64,000 bases of DNA, from NCBI RefSeq assembly GCF_010093595.1, contig NW_022985447.1, positions 39,218 through 103,217 on the forward strand, in the 5' to 3' direction. This stretch comes from Mytilinidion resinicola (taxonomy: Eukaryota; Ascomycota; Dothideomycetes; Mytilinidiales; Mytilinidiaceae). The notes below the pieces were generated by a model. That model did not search any database. It had not been told where the DNA came from and worked only from the letters and a program-made list of their open reading frames with translations. The position numbers and the translations under genes are program-made. Below, one piece after another: positions 10,752 to 21,337 of the stretch; the first letter of the stretch is position 1; every line of letters begins with the position of its first letter.

Positions 10752-12966
10752 CTACCCACCCAAATCCAGAACCATCGTCTTTGCTACTTCCGGCCCCACA
10801 CAAGCAACCAGTTCGGCGACTAGTTCTCTCAATGTTTGCGCATTATCTTCATCGCGTGACACATGAATATTATCAGAATCAAGAAACTACGACACGTATT
10901 AGCTCTTTCTTCTGTGCCAAGGGTGAAGCCGTAGATGATGAGGGAGTACATACCCCCATCGGAATAATACGCCGTTGCACTTGAAGCGAAATCTTGTCAA
11001 GGTCGACTGTTTCGGCGATCTCTTCCTCCGTCATCAGTCCTGGGACCTTGAGGTCGAACAGAGACGTCCCGGCAGCGACTGCGGCAGCGGCATCCGCGGG
11101 GAGAGGCAGAGGAAACGGATCTGCATCTTCGTCTAGCTTTTCAGCTTCTGCTTCGGGCGTCTCCTTCTTCAGTCCCTTTTTCTGAGCCAGCGATACATAC
11201 GACTTCTGGTCTAGCAGACTAGCAAACTCCCCATCGAGAGGGACCCATTCATACGTCTCCGGATCCAAGACGTGCTGGGGTTTGTAATGGCCTTTATAAC
11301 GCATCTTGACGCAATCGTGGATATAGTAGCCCATATAGTAGTACTTGTATCCCGCTTCAAGCGCAAGCGCGGCTTCGCGAAGGGCGCTCAGTTTCCCGAA
11401 ACTCCATTGCTCGAAGTCTGAGTGGTAGACAAAGTAAACGCCGCTCACACAATGGGGAAGCAGGTCTAGTACACCCATGGCAATCAATCGTCCGTCCAGG
11501 CGGTAACATTGGTGATAGGACCCTAGCGGCTGTTCCTCGGAACCTTCAAGTAGACGTCGAGTGGTTCTCTGGAGAGGCGAGTCGCAAAGGAATCGCTTGA
11601 AACCTTTCTCGGTTACTTCGGATGGCTTCTCATGATGGACATTGATCTGGTAGTTCTTGAAGAGCAAGTACTTCTCCTTGCTGAACGAGTCGGGCTCCAG
11701 AGTCACTTCAAATTTGTGAGCAGGTTCTGGTGGGCTCTTGATGACTGTGCTCTCGGCCTCGTGGATGGTAGATAAGAGATCGAATCCATTCTTCTGGCGA
11801 GCCTTCTCCCTATTTCTTGCGTCAGGTTGCTGGAGACAGATGACACGTTTTTGAGCTTACTCCTTAGTCTTAGGGTACTTCTTCGCTGCCTCCTTGATAT
11901 AGTCTTCACCGAGAACGTATTTGTTCCATCGATTCACTGCCTGTCTCTGATCTCTCGTAGCTTTGAATGATGATGCTGGCAATCTTTATGCTACTTAGCG
12001 AGGCTATATCAGTTGAGGAGCACGGCTGGGCAAACCGGATAGTGTAGTGCGGGCAGCAGTGCCGTCGAACGTCAGGTTTGTAGAGAGTAGTGCCAGATCT
12101 AATGGTAACACGTATTAGTGTTCTATCGCTTGTGAAAACTCGAATATCTCTTCGCGCTCAAACGGAGCAAAGGGTGTCTATCGGAATGAATCGGAATGAG
12201 AGTGCTTAGGTCCGTACCGTCTCCAACCTCGATCGACTAGCTCCTGATAGTCGTCGACTGTCAATTTCTTTGACAACGCATAGTAGCAAGCGCCTGTTTT
12301 TGAGCTGTCAGTTCTGCTGTCATATTGTTCTTGCGTGATCTGAGTGCAAGGCGACTGAGGCTGTCAATATCACATGATGATACAGAGATGCAAAGGCACG
12401 AGAGCTCTAAAGGGGCTGCGGCTTTCTTTTCTGTAGCGTCTAGCTCGTATTTGATGCCCTATTGTTTTGAGATTGTGGGTATCGATCGACACAGCTGGAC
12501 AGCGGGGCGGTCCAGGTCACATGATCGCCATGTGACCGTAGACCAACGTCAACGGCCCCGCGACAACACCACAGCCGGGTTTGGGCGTTGAGCAACATAG
12601 AGCTGCGCGACGATAATGACCGTGACACCAAGCCTGCTCTCATGTGTCACGCGAGACTGGCATGGCGTCGGAACAGTGTGGTGAAGAGAGTGGTACGCAC
12701 GAGACTGTTTGGTCCTCCGGCCAGAGGGTGCGTCCTTGCAATATCCGCAATCCTCCGCCTGATAGCCTAAGGAGACAAAGAGCCGTCAGCATGCCGATGT
12801 CCAGCGCGGAGCGAGGTAGGGTGCTGCCTTTTAAGGGTTTGCGCGCGGCGGGCAGTTTGAGCCAGCCATTTCGCACGCGCGCCAGGGCTTGACGATGACT
12901 GGAGCACCACGTACCGATCGGTCTCAAAAAAGAAACGTCCCGCTCGTCAAGGGCCAGGGCCTGCAT
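10752..12966 (-). CDS. ATE1: Arginyl-tRNA--protein transferase Ate1
   Basis: Transfers Arg from Arg-tRNA to N-terminal Asp or Glu, marking proteins for the Arg/N-degron pathway. Seven exons deduced: 12966-12915, 12766-12701, 12293-12218, 12098-12036, 11983-11861, 11815-10954 and 10886-10752, giving 458 residues. Signature residues are all recovered only after splicing: CGYCK (C24, C27), DDYQELVDRGWRRSG, RHCCPHYTIR (C79, C80), the acetyltransferase-like core with SYHQCYRLDGRLIAMGVLDLLP, VYFVYHSDFEQWSFGKLSALRE, and YYMGYYIHDCVKMRYKG. The four Cys are the known metal or Fe-S ligand set. The last exon after GTATGT at 10953 ends with VAKTMVLDLGG. Odd points: the second intron would be 407 nt, long for this window, and intron 4 uses GTTTGC. 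The exact ends of exon 2 are therefore less certain than the rest. Confidence 0.9.
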
Positions 12967-13771
12967 GGCACGCAGTGGGGGTCGCTGGCAGCTGGCGGGG
13001 TGCTGGGCTCGAGGGCCGGAGGAGGACGTCGCCAGCCCAATGCTGTGCGGCGGGAAGCGTCCAAGCAAAGGCCCAGCGAGCAGAGGCGCGGGCGCTGCAG
13101 GCGTGACGGCGGCGTATTACCAACGGCGGGAGGTGTGCTGGCGGTGCAGAGGAGTGGTGCGGAGGATGGAGAGAGCGCGGCGGCATCAACACCACGACAT
13201 CGCATCGCAGAATCTCCACGAGGCGGCGTCTGGGTCTGCTACTGGGCCGCGCAGGCCCCCTCCAGGCACTCTCGGGCAGCATCCCACGTCACATCTCGTG
13301 CGCCCAGGGCCGTTTGGCTGCCGGGCGCGCAACTGCGGCCATGCAGGACATCAGTCGCCCCCAGCTGCTCGGCCGGCGCAAGGTGGCACTTGGGTAAACC
13401 CCCGCTGTTTAGCCTCCCACATTTTCAGACCCTGATTCAACCACGACTAAAACACCTACGCGCTCCACGATGCCTCGACAGCTCTCACGCAGCGCTCTCC
13501 AGTATCCTCAGCCCCGTCCCCCGCGGGACTGACGGTCCGCCACGCTCCACGCCCCAGCCCGAACCCCAAGCTCCACCAGCATCCTCCGACACCAACTCCA
13601 CTGCCCCGTCGTATCTGCTCGGCTTCGCTCGCGGCCTTAGCAAGCGCATCCACACCGCATCCGGCCCAGACTCGAACCAGCAGTCCCGCAGTCCCTCCTC
13701 TGCGGCACCCGCCCGCCTCCACCGCCGCTCCTCCTGCACCAGCTTCCTCAACAAAGAAAACCCCATTGACC
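12967..13771. other. GC-rich divergent intergenic region between ATE1 and the Nudix gene
   Basis: About 805 bp between two start codons on opposite strands, so a shared promoter region. A 308-codon open frame (12889-13815) crosses it, but it is low-complexity Arg/Pro/Ser text, is out of frame with the Nudix start and overlaps ATE1 exon 1 on the other strand. I treat it as chance in GC-rich DNA. Confidence 0.5.
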
Positions 13772-14361
13772 ATGGCCGCCCAGGTGCTGTCCATGGAGGC
13801 CCGCACGGGACGTAGCAACCAGCGTAAGTACCATCACGAGACACCCTCTGAATATCGTTCCATGGTGTTGAGCCGTTGGAGTGCATCTCCCAGGTCATCT
13901 TGTTCTGTAATTTCCCCTGCTGATGGCTGCCAGGCTACGGCTCCCAGGGCGAGCGCCTCGTCGCGGGCATCGTGCCCCTCTCGACCGACAAATACTACGT
14001 CTTGCTCATCCAGTCCACGCGCCGCGGCGGCTGGGTGCTGCCCAAGGGCGGCTGGGAAACCGACGAAGCAACCGCGCAGGACGCCGCGAAGCGCGAGGCC
14101 TGGGAGGAGGCCGGCATCGTCGTCAAAATCACATTCGATCTCGGCCTGATCCCCGAGTGGCGGAAACCGGACCAGCTGACCGCCCAGGCCCCAAAGGCCG
14201 CCTACCACTTCTTCGAGGGCACCGTGGAGAAGCAGGAGAGCCAGTGGCCCGAGATGCACAAGCGCTCGCGACAGTGGATGACCTTCTCCCAGGCCACCCA
14301 GGCGTTGGCAGATAGACCAGAGCTGCTAGACGCGCTGAATCGGTGTACCATGCATCGGTAG
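13772..14361 (+). CDS. DDP1: Diphosphoinositol polyphosphate phosphohydrolase-like Nudix hydrolase
   Basis: Nudix enzyme of the Ddp1/Aps1 group, which removes phosphate from inositol pyrophosphates and cleaves diadenosine polyphosphates, and may hydrolyse polyphosphate. Two exons, 13772-13823 and 13934-14361, give 159 residues; the 110-nt intron has a GTAAGT donor and TGCCAG acceptor. The Nudix box runs from about G56 to V80: PKGGWETDE, then KREAWEEAGIV with the metal-binding Glu pair E75/E76. It has the one-residue-longer spacing seen in yeast Ddp1 between the first Glu and RE. ATG 13772 begins MAAQVLSMEARTGR, a plausible start. Later in-frame Met codons would cut the fold. Orthology to DDP1 rather than another Nudix is likely but not proven. 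Confidence 0.9.
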
Positions 14362-15510
14362 TGGCAGCAGCGGTAGTTGGTGGTGGTCGTGCCCGGGGCG
14401 AGCTCCGCGGGTCGTTGTCTTCAGTTCCAAATCATGCATGAAGTCATGGTCTTAAAAAGGGATCGGCGGTTTTATAGATCCGACATGTTTTCTTTTTCCG
14501 TTCCCGAGTCGGCGTCAGCGGCTGTTCATGGGTCTTCTAGAAAAAAATAGCTTCTCATACTAGCTATACCACTATCAAGACAGCTTGAAGCCTGAGGCCT
14601 TTTGCCTCCAAAGTCCCTTACTGCCGTCTCAAAGCTCCAAGTTCGTCCCTTTGACTGATCTGCAAGCTCGATGTGCCGCTTCAGACAGTGGCTGATAGGT
14701 GTTGCATATATCGGCATCGGTTTCTCGTCTTTCATTACGAGTACAGTACTAGAACATTAAACTCCTGATACCGTTCTAGCGCCGCTCGAATTGCCTCAAG
14801 GAGCTTTCCGCAACCTAAAAGAGGTTTAACTCTATCATTCTAACGGTCTTACAACCTTACCAGGTCACCTCATACAGTGGTAGGAAAGCGTACAAAGGCC
14901 GAGCCTATGACCATTGCTCTAGATTAGTGCATTTAAGGTACCACAAGCGATCTCAGAAAGGTGTAAAGGATCTTTCGTCCTAGTACTATAATGCCTTTCG
15001 GTGTCCGCGCTGCTCGACAAGATACAACCTGATTACTGGCTTATCGTTTGGCAGAAATTGCTAGTCTACATCGACCTTCGCATTGCTGCTGGTGTTCCAG
15101 AAGCCCATGGGGGCACCCCAAACAGTGGTCAACGGATGTACTTAGGCTTTGGCACATGCTGGTTACAGGCTTGCTGTCTGACAGAGATTGCTACTCCAAT
15201 ATCCGCTACATCAACGTTCGTAGCGCCACCGGTATTCTAGAAGTCCATGGGAGTGCCCCAAACAGTGATGAACGGAAGTACCCAGACTTCTGGTCTCACG
15301 TGACTAAGTAGTTTTATAGAACTGATCATTTTGAATTCAGTGGAGAGTACTACTACTTGTTTTGACAAGTTGAAAAGGCTCCCTTTTACCCAGTTCCAGG
15401 CACCACTTCGCCAGACCCAACTCCACGCTATCCCGCCCCAACAGAAAAGAGAAAACAACTAGACACGATAAAAAGCCACGGTTACGCCTGAAACTCCCCG
15501 AGACAGCCCT
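14362..15510. other. Intergenic with decayed coding-like text and a duplication
   Basis: Bases 14920-15060 read on the plus strand as a Cys-containing fragment (FRCPRCSTRY) broken by stops, which resembles an old zinc-finger or transposon remnant. A ~132-bp diverged direct duplication follows (listed separately). No intact gene is seen. Confidence 0.35.
15052..15310. repeat. Diverged tandem duplication, unit about 132-140 bp
   Basis: Two neighbouring copies. The best-conserved cores are 15091-15141 and 15231-15281 (GGT.TTC.AGAAG.CCATGGG then CCCCAAACAGTG and AACGGA.GTAC), with weaker similarity in front of each core (CAGA.ATTGCTA). The unit has no ORF of its own. It may be part of a decayed mobile element. 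Confidence 0.55.
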
Positions 15511-16973
15511 TTAGTTCCCTGTTGACTGGTTGGGAAATGGCTGATCGTAGGCATATATGCAGCCATACCTAGCACGCATAGTAGGATCGTCGCGGGTCGT
15601 ATCCCGATTACGACAAGCTCGACAAGACGGACGATCGCCATCACACTTTTCGAAAAGTATAAAGCAAACAAAGCACTTGTTGTTATTCCGTCGAGGTCGA
15701 AACGAATAATTCTTCTCCGTTCCCCCCCAACGATTTTTCCTCCACTCGGAGGTATAGTGGCATTGGCGATGAGAGTATCGGCAAGCTACACAGCCGGGAT
15801 GACCTTTCTCGCAGACAATCTCGTCTCTGAAACAATTTTCGCAGGCGTTTTGATGTACACCCGAACTATGAGCTTGTTTGTAGCCTAGATCAGATATCGG
15901 AGGGTGCGTTCGGGCGGACGGTTTAGGCAAGGTCGGAGGTAACATTCCAGATTGCGCATGGCCTTGTTGGTGCTGCGAAAAAGGGAGTGCCGAGGCGGGT
16001 AATCCAGACAAACCTGACGCTGGAGCGAGGGAAGACTGCGGAAAAGGGATCGCTGGGAGGATTCCCGAGGCGGGTAATCCAGACCAAACTGACGCTGGGG
16101 CAAGGGCAGACTGCGCAAAAGGATTCACTGGGGGAATTGTCGAGGCAGGTAGTCCAGGCGGGATTGAATACGACATATGAGCTTGCGCATGGCCTTGTTG
16201 AGGTTGCTGAGCGTATGTTGGGGCCAGTGGTAGAGACAAGTCTCGCGCTGGAGTGATGGAAGATTGCGTGAAAAGGGACGATAGTTGTTGAATCGGGACC
16301 TGTGTTTGAGTCTACCATGCAATTAGTCATGGTGCGGTGAGTCTGGCATCACAGACCTCACCTCAGCCGTTGGTGGCATCGGTGTGTGATTCTGTGGTGC
16401 CGTCTTCACAGCTCCTTGACCAATTCGCTGGTCCTGTGATGCCGCGGGACGCGACATGGTGTTCAATCCATCCCTCGCTGCACTTTTCCTTATCCCTCCG
16501 GAATGATCAGCGCGCGAGCCTTGAATCGCGTCTTGTCGGGTTATGAAGTCGCCAGTAGCTGTATTTGACGAGGATGAAGGACCTGTTGCTCGGTCATGAG
16601 TCTCTTGAGACTGGGTATCGTCCTGTGGCAGTGGTGGGGGTATATCCGGCACCAGGCTTGGCGCGTCTTCCTTAGCCCTAGGAGCCACCGAATCTGTCCG
16701 TCTATCGACAGCGACATCTTTTTCCTCCTGCTCTTCGACTGAGGCAATTTGCTTATTGGACTCCAGGACAGGGACATCCTGTTCTACAGACTCTTTCACG
16801 GGAAAAGCCGGTTCATCCACTGGAAAATCTGGTTCATCCAAATCCTCTGGAATTTCTGGGAGGTCGCCCAATGCCCCCCTTTCCAACCCAAAAAGTTCAT
16901 CATGGACACCATATTCGTCCAATCCATCCGTATTCGACGGAAGCCCGCATGGTGCAGAGCTTTTCCTGGCCAT
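15511..16973 (-). CDS. Protein with two C-terminal Zn2Cys6-like modules
   Basis: Predicted 466 residues from exons 16973-16362 and 16299-15511; the 62-nt intron has donor GTGAGG, branch TGACTAAT and acceptor ACAG. Residues 1-220 are acidic and disordered. Residues ~225-325 hold imperfect Pro/Ala/Gln repeats (GLPAS...PFAQS/PFPQS...LAPAS). Near the end are two Cys clusters. The first, C357/360/367/374/377/384, has the exact CX2CX6CX6CX2CX6C spacing of a Zn2Cys6 DNA-binding cluster. The second, C413/416/423/430/433/451, is the same except for a 17-residue last gap. Basic text (RKNRW, RPRRNNN) lies between them. Zn2Cys6 clusters are usually single and N-terminal, so this is an unusual arrangement. 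A DNA-binding role is inferred; no activation domain was recognised. Confidence 0.75.
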
Positions 16974-17547
16974 GATGAGGCTAACTTATGGGAAGGCGTC
17001 ACGGGAACTGAAGGTTAAAGGGTCGTCAGACTTATGATGAATGCAAACGATTGGGGCTTTGAAGTCTATTTTCAATAATAACCGTGATGATAGTGTGTTC
17101 GATGAGACGTGGACGCAGGTTTGTTGTGAGTTCAACGAAGCTATGGGTGTAGATGACAAGAGCTCCTAGTTGAGAGTAGGCAGGTTCGTTTGTAGACGAC
17201 AGGAACGACAGGAACGACAGGGGCGAATTGAGTGTGATTTATAGTATTTTGCGCACTGTGGAAGCGGGACTGTGGTCTAAGAAAAGGTGTTCGCATTATT
17301 GCCAATGAAACGTACCAATGGTCCATCATGGGCGAAACTATGGTTCATCCGACGAGATGTGTCATTACTCTTGGCAACGTACTAGGGGACCTCAAACGGT
17401 ATTAGACAAGTGTGCACCAGCCCTGGATGAGTCTGTCTAGAATAAAGGAAATCCTGGAGTAGATTCACGGATTCGTGGATTGTCAGTTGCTCTTGGACCC
17501 AGCTGGCCTCCTTTCGACAATGAGACATGGTCGGGTAACCGTCGTCA
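16974..17547. other. Intergenic
   Basis: No gene supported. A short 9-bp tandem (AACGACAGG, about three copies) is present near 17197-17220. Confidence 0.4.
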
Positions 17548-18605
17548 CTATAACCCATCGGCTGTGCGCTCCAGATCCAAATCTACCAACCATGGCGCTT
17601 GCATTGGTTTGTACCGTAGGTTCATGATGCTAGCGTTGACCATCAAGGTCTCTTTACCGAACTCGATAAGTCGACTTGAGCTACTGGCATCGATGAAAGC
17701 GGCCTTCCTCTCAACCATTTCGGCCTCATCGACTGGCACAACTTCAGTATCGATGACGTGCTTCTTCCAACCGTCGTCCAAATCGGCATTTGGATTCCAG
17801 GTAATCTTTTCTGCACCCCAAGCTTCGTGAATATGACCGAAGCAGTGCAGTCGAGGTTTGCAGCGGCGGGCGGCACGCAGTAGGTGCTCACACCCTACGG
17901 GCTTGTTGCGTGATGTCCTGTCGAGAATGCCCATCGGTGGACCATGTGTCATGAGAACATCCACACTTGGGAAGTCGGGGACAGGGGTTTGCGCAATAAG
18001 AGTGGCATCGGGGTGCACATGCTTGGCAGAGTTAAATCGATCTTCATGCCGGTTGTAAGGGAATGCCCAATCGCAGAACTCTGGTTGATATGGCGATGAA
18101 TAGACCTTGGTCAAGGTAAGCAATCAAAGACAACATGTGGATCTTGATGTCTACTACTCACCCGAAGTCTGGCCCCCGAGGCTAGTGTGAACTCCCTCAT
18201 CCCTTCTTCGAGATAGGTCACACCAGCCCTCTGGGCTCTATCTCCTGTCCACATGGCTTTGGCTAAGGCGGGCATGTTCTCGTCGTACTCTCCCCGCCGA
18301 TGCATCCATTTGCCCCTGCGGCCGTAGTACTCCTCGTCGAGACTGATGTCGTGGTTACCTGCAATTACTAGTTTGAGCTCTGCGTCGCAATCTCTCAGCA
18401 TGTCTAGTGTTCTCTGGTACTCATCCAGCGTCCCGATCGTCGTCAGGTCGCCGCAGTGGAGGAGCACGTCAGCCTTGGGCAATGGCTGCCTGAAGGGAAT
18501 GTGGTGAGTAGCCGAGCCATTGGTAGGCGTCTCGAGGAACGGCTGCGAGCTATGTGTGTCTGATATAATGAGGAAACGTGTTTTCACTGTAGAAGCGGAA
18601 GACAT
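17548..18605 (-). CDS. Calcineurin-like metallophosphoesterase (Mpped-type)
   Basis: Exons 18605-18162 and 18105-17548 give 333 residues; the intron has a GTGAGT donor. All metal-binding motifs of the class are present in order: SDTH (D16, H18), CGDL (D53), GNHD (83-86), MTHGPP (H202) and GHIHE (H239, H241). The order and spacing fit the MPPED1/2-like group of phosphodiesterases; the fungal substrate is unknown. ATG 18605 starts right before the first beta strand (RFLIISDTH). The frame stays open upstream to 18713, but the extra residues look like leader sequence. No signal peptide was seen, so it is probably cytosolic. Confidence 0.9.
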
Positions 18606-19205
18606 TGCTAAGAGAGCTAGACGTCGTCCAAGTACCACGTGCAAAGATGTTGGGCGGTGTGATATGGGTGAGGAAGCCGGCAGATCAGCGGCAATACGAG
18701 ATTTTATAAACACGGAACGCTTTGAAAGAATAGGCAGCAGACTTTCCCGCGATCATGATCGTTGACGTGGAGTACCTAGCCTGCTCAGGTGGAGTACACG
18801 TCGTTGCGGTCAAGCCACATCGCATTCTAGGCTTGTCTTCATTGGATCTAGTTTCGTTTGCAGATGGCTGTGCAGGTCGATATAGAGCTGGAACTTGACT
18901 ACCTAGGTTTGCCCAACTCTTCATCTTTCATGTCACTATGAAAACAGCTTCACGTCTTTCGAAGCTGAATGTCCTAAACGAACAATCGAACCCTTTTCTC
19001 TAAATCTAATGCCTAGGCCGAGCCAAGTCATAGTCGCACTGAGCTAAATACCAAAGCTTTGGCCGCTCAAGCGCCCGCTGCAGACCCTATCGGGCGGTGA
19101 CGAGGCATCTAGCCAAGCATTCCATTCTATTCAGTTCTCATTCTTGCATAAGGATCTCTCGTTCGGCATTATGCCCAACTATCTACAACCCAGCCCCCTC
19201 CTGGC
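18606..19205. other. Intergenic
   Basis: No supported gene. It should include the metallophosphoesterase promoter and the 3' flank of the dehydrogenase gene. Confidence 0.4.
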
Positions 19206-20213
19206 CTACGCATCAGCAGGCAACCCAAGCACCTCCAAACTCCACTCCCACAGTCTATCCTCTTTCTCCACATCATATGCCCACTTCTCATACCCCGGCG
19301 CACCTATCGCATAGCCCTCCTCCACCGGCTCCGCAACCTGCACATTATCTAAATACTTCCCACCAGTCCCCTCCCAGCATTTCGCCACGGCCGCCCAGAC
19401 GGTCGTCGCAGCACCTTGCGCCGGATTCTTCATGAATTCCGCAATACCCGGCGCCTTCTTCCACGCCTCGAGTTGCTCTGCTGATACATACTTCTGCAGC
19501 CCCGTCCAGATGCCGCCCGGGTTCAGCGAGCTAGCATGCAAGCCTTGGGGGCCGTACACGCGGTCGATGCGGTTCGCCATCCATATGTTCGCGAGCTTGG
19601 ATTGGCCGTAGCTGCGACTGGCCTCGTACTCTCCTGCCAGAGTAATGTTGTCGAAGTTCATGTCTGTGTAGCGATGCGCGGTAGAACTGACAGCTACAAC
19701 CCTTGAGTTGAATTCCGGTGTCGAAGATTTCAGCAGCGTCGGCTTTAACAGTTGGAAAAGCAAGAAATGAGCGAGATGGTTGGTGCCCATCTGGCGCTCG
19801 AATCCATCAGCTGTCTTCTCCTCTGGACATGCCATGATCCCCGCGTTGTTGATCAGGATGTTGAGGGTGGAGCTGCGGGAGAGGAAGTCCGCGACGCAGC
19901 GTCGCACGCTGTCGAGCGAGTCGAGGTCGAGGGTGATGAGCTCGCAGCGGCCGGGCTCGAGGATGCCCGCAAGGGCATTCTCGCCTTTCTTGACGTCGCG
20001 TACGGCGGCGAAGACGCGGGCGCCTGTGGCTTTCATAGCACGAGCAGTATCGATGCCGATGCCGGAGGAGCAGCCGGTGATGAAGGCGACTTTTCCTGTG
20101 AGTTTGCCTTCAAGCCCTTCGTCATTGACGATTTGGTCAGCGGTTGGTCGTGCATCTCCGGGGCCTTTGGTGTTGATATGCACGTCGGCGTATCTGGTAT
20201 ATGCAGTGGCCAT
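19206..20213 (-). CDS. Short-chain dehydrogenase/reductase (WWOX/retinol dehydrogenase-like)
   Basis: Intronless, 335 residues. NAD(P)-dependent oxidoreductase of the classical SDR fold: cofactor motif TGCSSGIG (46-53), NNAG (122-125), catalytic Ser in AVSSTAH (~176) and YGQSK (Y202, K206). The sequence around GFERQMGTNHLAHFLLFQLL and LNPGGIWTGL is typical of the WW-domain-oxidoreductase/retinol-dehydrogenase-like group common in moulds. The substrate is unknown. ATG 20213 follows a TATA-like box by about 108 bp and gives a normal N terminus; the open frame extends upstream but includes the TATA region. No other biosynthetic genes adjoin it. Confidence 0.9.
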   Translation of the reverse strand: MATAYTRYADVHINTKGPGDARPTADQIVNDEGLEGKLTGKVAFITGCSSGIGIDTARAMKATGARVFAAVRDVKKGENALAGILEPGRCELITLDLDSLDSVRRCVADFLSRSSTLNILINNAGIMACPEEKTADGFERQMGTNHLAHFLLFQLLKPTLLKSSTPEFNSRVVAVSSTAHRYTDMNFDNITLAGEYEASRSYGQSKLANIWMANRIDRVYGPQGLHASSLNPGGIWTGLQKYVSAEQLEAWKKAPGIAEFMKNPAQGAATTVWAAVAKCWEGTGGKYLDNVQVAEPVEEGYAIGAPGYEKWAYDVEKEDRLWEWSLEVLGLPADA

Positions 20214-20320
20214 GGTGGAAGGGATTGGAGGATGAAATTGTATGAAAAGGTTTGTTCTTGCGTGAGATGAGGTAGTGGACTTGAGATGGAGATGTTCGAT
20301 AGCAATAGGTGCTAGGTCCC

Positions 20321-20327
20321 CTTTATA
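20321..20327 (-). promoter_or_regulatory. TATA-like box of the dehydrogenase gene
   Basis: TATAAAG on the minus strand about 108 bp before the start codon at 20213, a normal distance for a fungal TATA box. Position-based inference only. Confidence 0.4.
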
Positions 20328-20762
20328 GCATTTAAATCCGCTCAAAAACAAGCGGTGGACTTAAGACGTCGTTTCAGCTCCGGTATCACGTGACGTGTAG
20401 AGTTGCCAACCTGTGACCTCCAAATTATGGGCACCTTCATAGAGCCGCTAGCATGAAGTTGGAAATATTGCCACCTACATTCTATGCGAGTCTCTAAAGC
20501 TGCGCACCTTCACTATCACTTCGCTCCATGATTGCATGGAACATCTTCACAACGTTCAGAATACTTGGGCCCGTTCAGAGTAACGTGAGCGCAATTTCCA
20601 TGCCCATTATGATCTCACGCGAAATTTCGGTGGAAATATCGTAGATAACTAACGGAAAAAAGGGCTTGGCGCTAGGGCCGCCCTAATAATCAGTCAGACC
20701 TCCAATGTTCGTCCGCGTTTTCCAGCCGCATCGTTTGTCAGCGCGGCTTTGCTACTAACGTA

Positions 20763-20908
20763 CAAGGGGGTAACCTGAGCGGGCTGCTCGCCCTCCCTGT
20801 CAGTTTTAGGGGCATTATAGTAATATCCTAGGAAAATAGTGCGGGTACGACTATAATGCCCCCAAAACTGACAGGGAGGGCGAGCAGCCCGCTCAGGTTA
20901 CCCCCTTG
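20763..20908. mobile_element. Short palindromic TA-flanked element (MITE-like), 146 bp
   Basis: Two 58-bp arms (20763-20820 and 20851-20908) are perfect inverted copies except for one A/G mismatch, around a 30-bp loop. The ends read CAAGGGGGTAACC, and the element is bounded by TA on both sides (20761-20762, 20909-20910), the target duplication of Tc1/mariner-type elements. It has no coding capacity, so it would be a non-autonomous, foldback-like copy. Arms this similar imply recent origin or gene conversion. Confidence 0.8.
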
Positions 20909-20910
20909 TA

Positions 20911-21337
20911 GTCGGCAAGCTAGTGGGCCATGCAAGCTAGTGGGCCACCCAATTATTGGTGCGATTTAGACCTTTTAGCACCCCAGCAATCTCAACAATC
21001 ACAGAATATTCCAGATGATATTAAAATAACCACGGATATCATTATCCTAAGTCACAACCTGTTAATTTTTTAGATCTCTTGATAGCCCTGTTTAGCCGCA
21101 GTAAAATGTTGCCTAGTTTTGGCCCCAAAATCAAGTAATACCTACAATATCATAGGATTACGCTGCCATACTGCTCCAAACATTCTCTTAGCTATTAAAA
21201 TGAGCTAGATAGTATATGCAATCTTAAAGCTATACTTTATATCTCGTGGTTGTTGAGATTGCTGGGGTGCTAAAAGGTCTAAATCGCACCAAAAATTGGG
21301 TGGCCCACTAGCTTGCATGGCCCACTAGCTTGCCGAC
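20911..21337. mobile_element. TA-flanked MITE with ~92-bp terminal inverted repeats, 427 bp
   Basis: The terminal inverted repeats 20911-21002 and 21246-21337 match at all but about two positions. They begin GTCGGCAAGCTAGTGGGCC and contain an internal direct repeat (CAAGCTAGTGGGCCA twice). TA dinucleotides flank it (20909-20910 and 21338-21339). The interior is AT-rich and noncoding. The features fit a non-autonomous Tc1/mariner-class element. It directly abuts the 146-bp element and shares one TA with it. Confidence 0.8.

Noticed and set aside
12889..13815. 308-codon open frame upstream of the Nudix gene
   Set aside because: Low-complexity Arg/Pro/Ser text in GC-rich DNA, out of frame with the Nudix start at 13772, and opposite ATE1 exon 1.
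4131..20213. Possible secondary-metabolite cluster (Ppo, dehydrogenase, regulator)
   Set aside because: No backbone synthase is present, and housekeeping genes TSC13, ATE1 and a Nudix hydrolase are interspersed.
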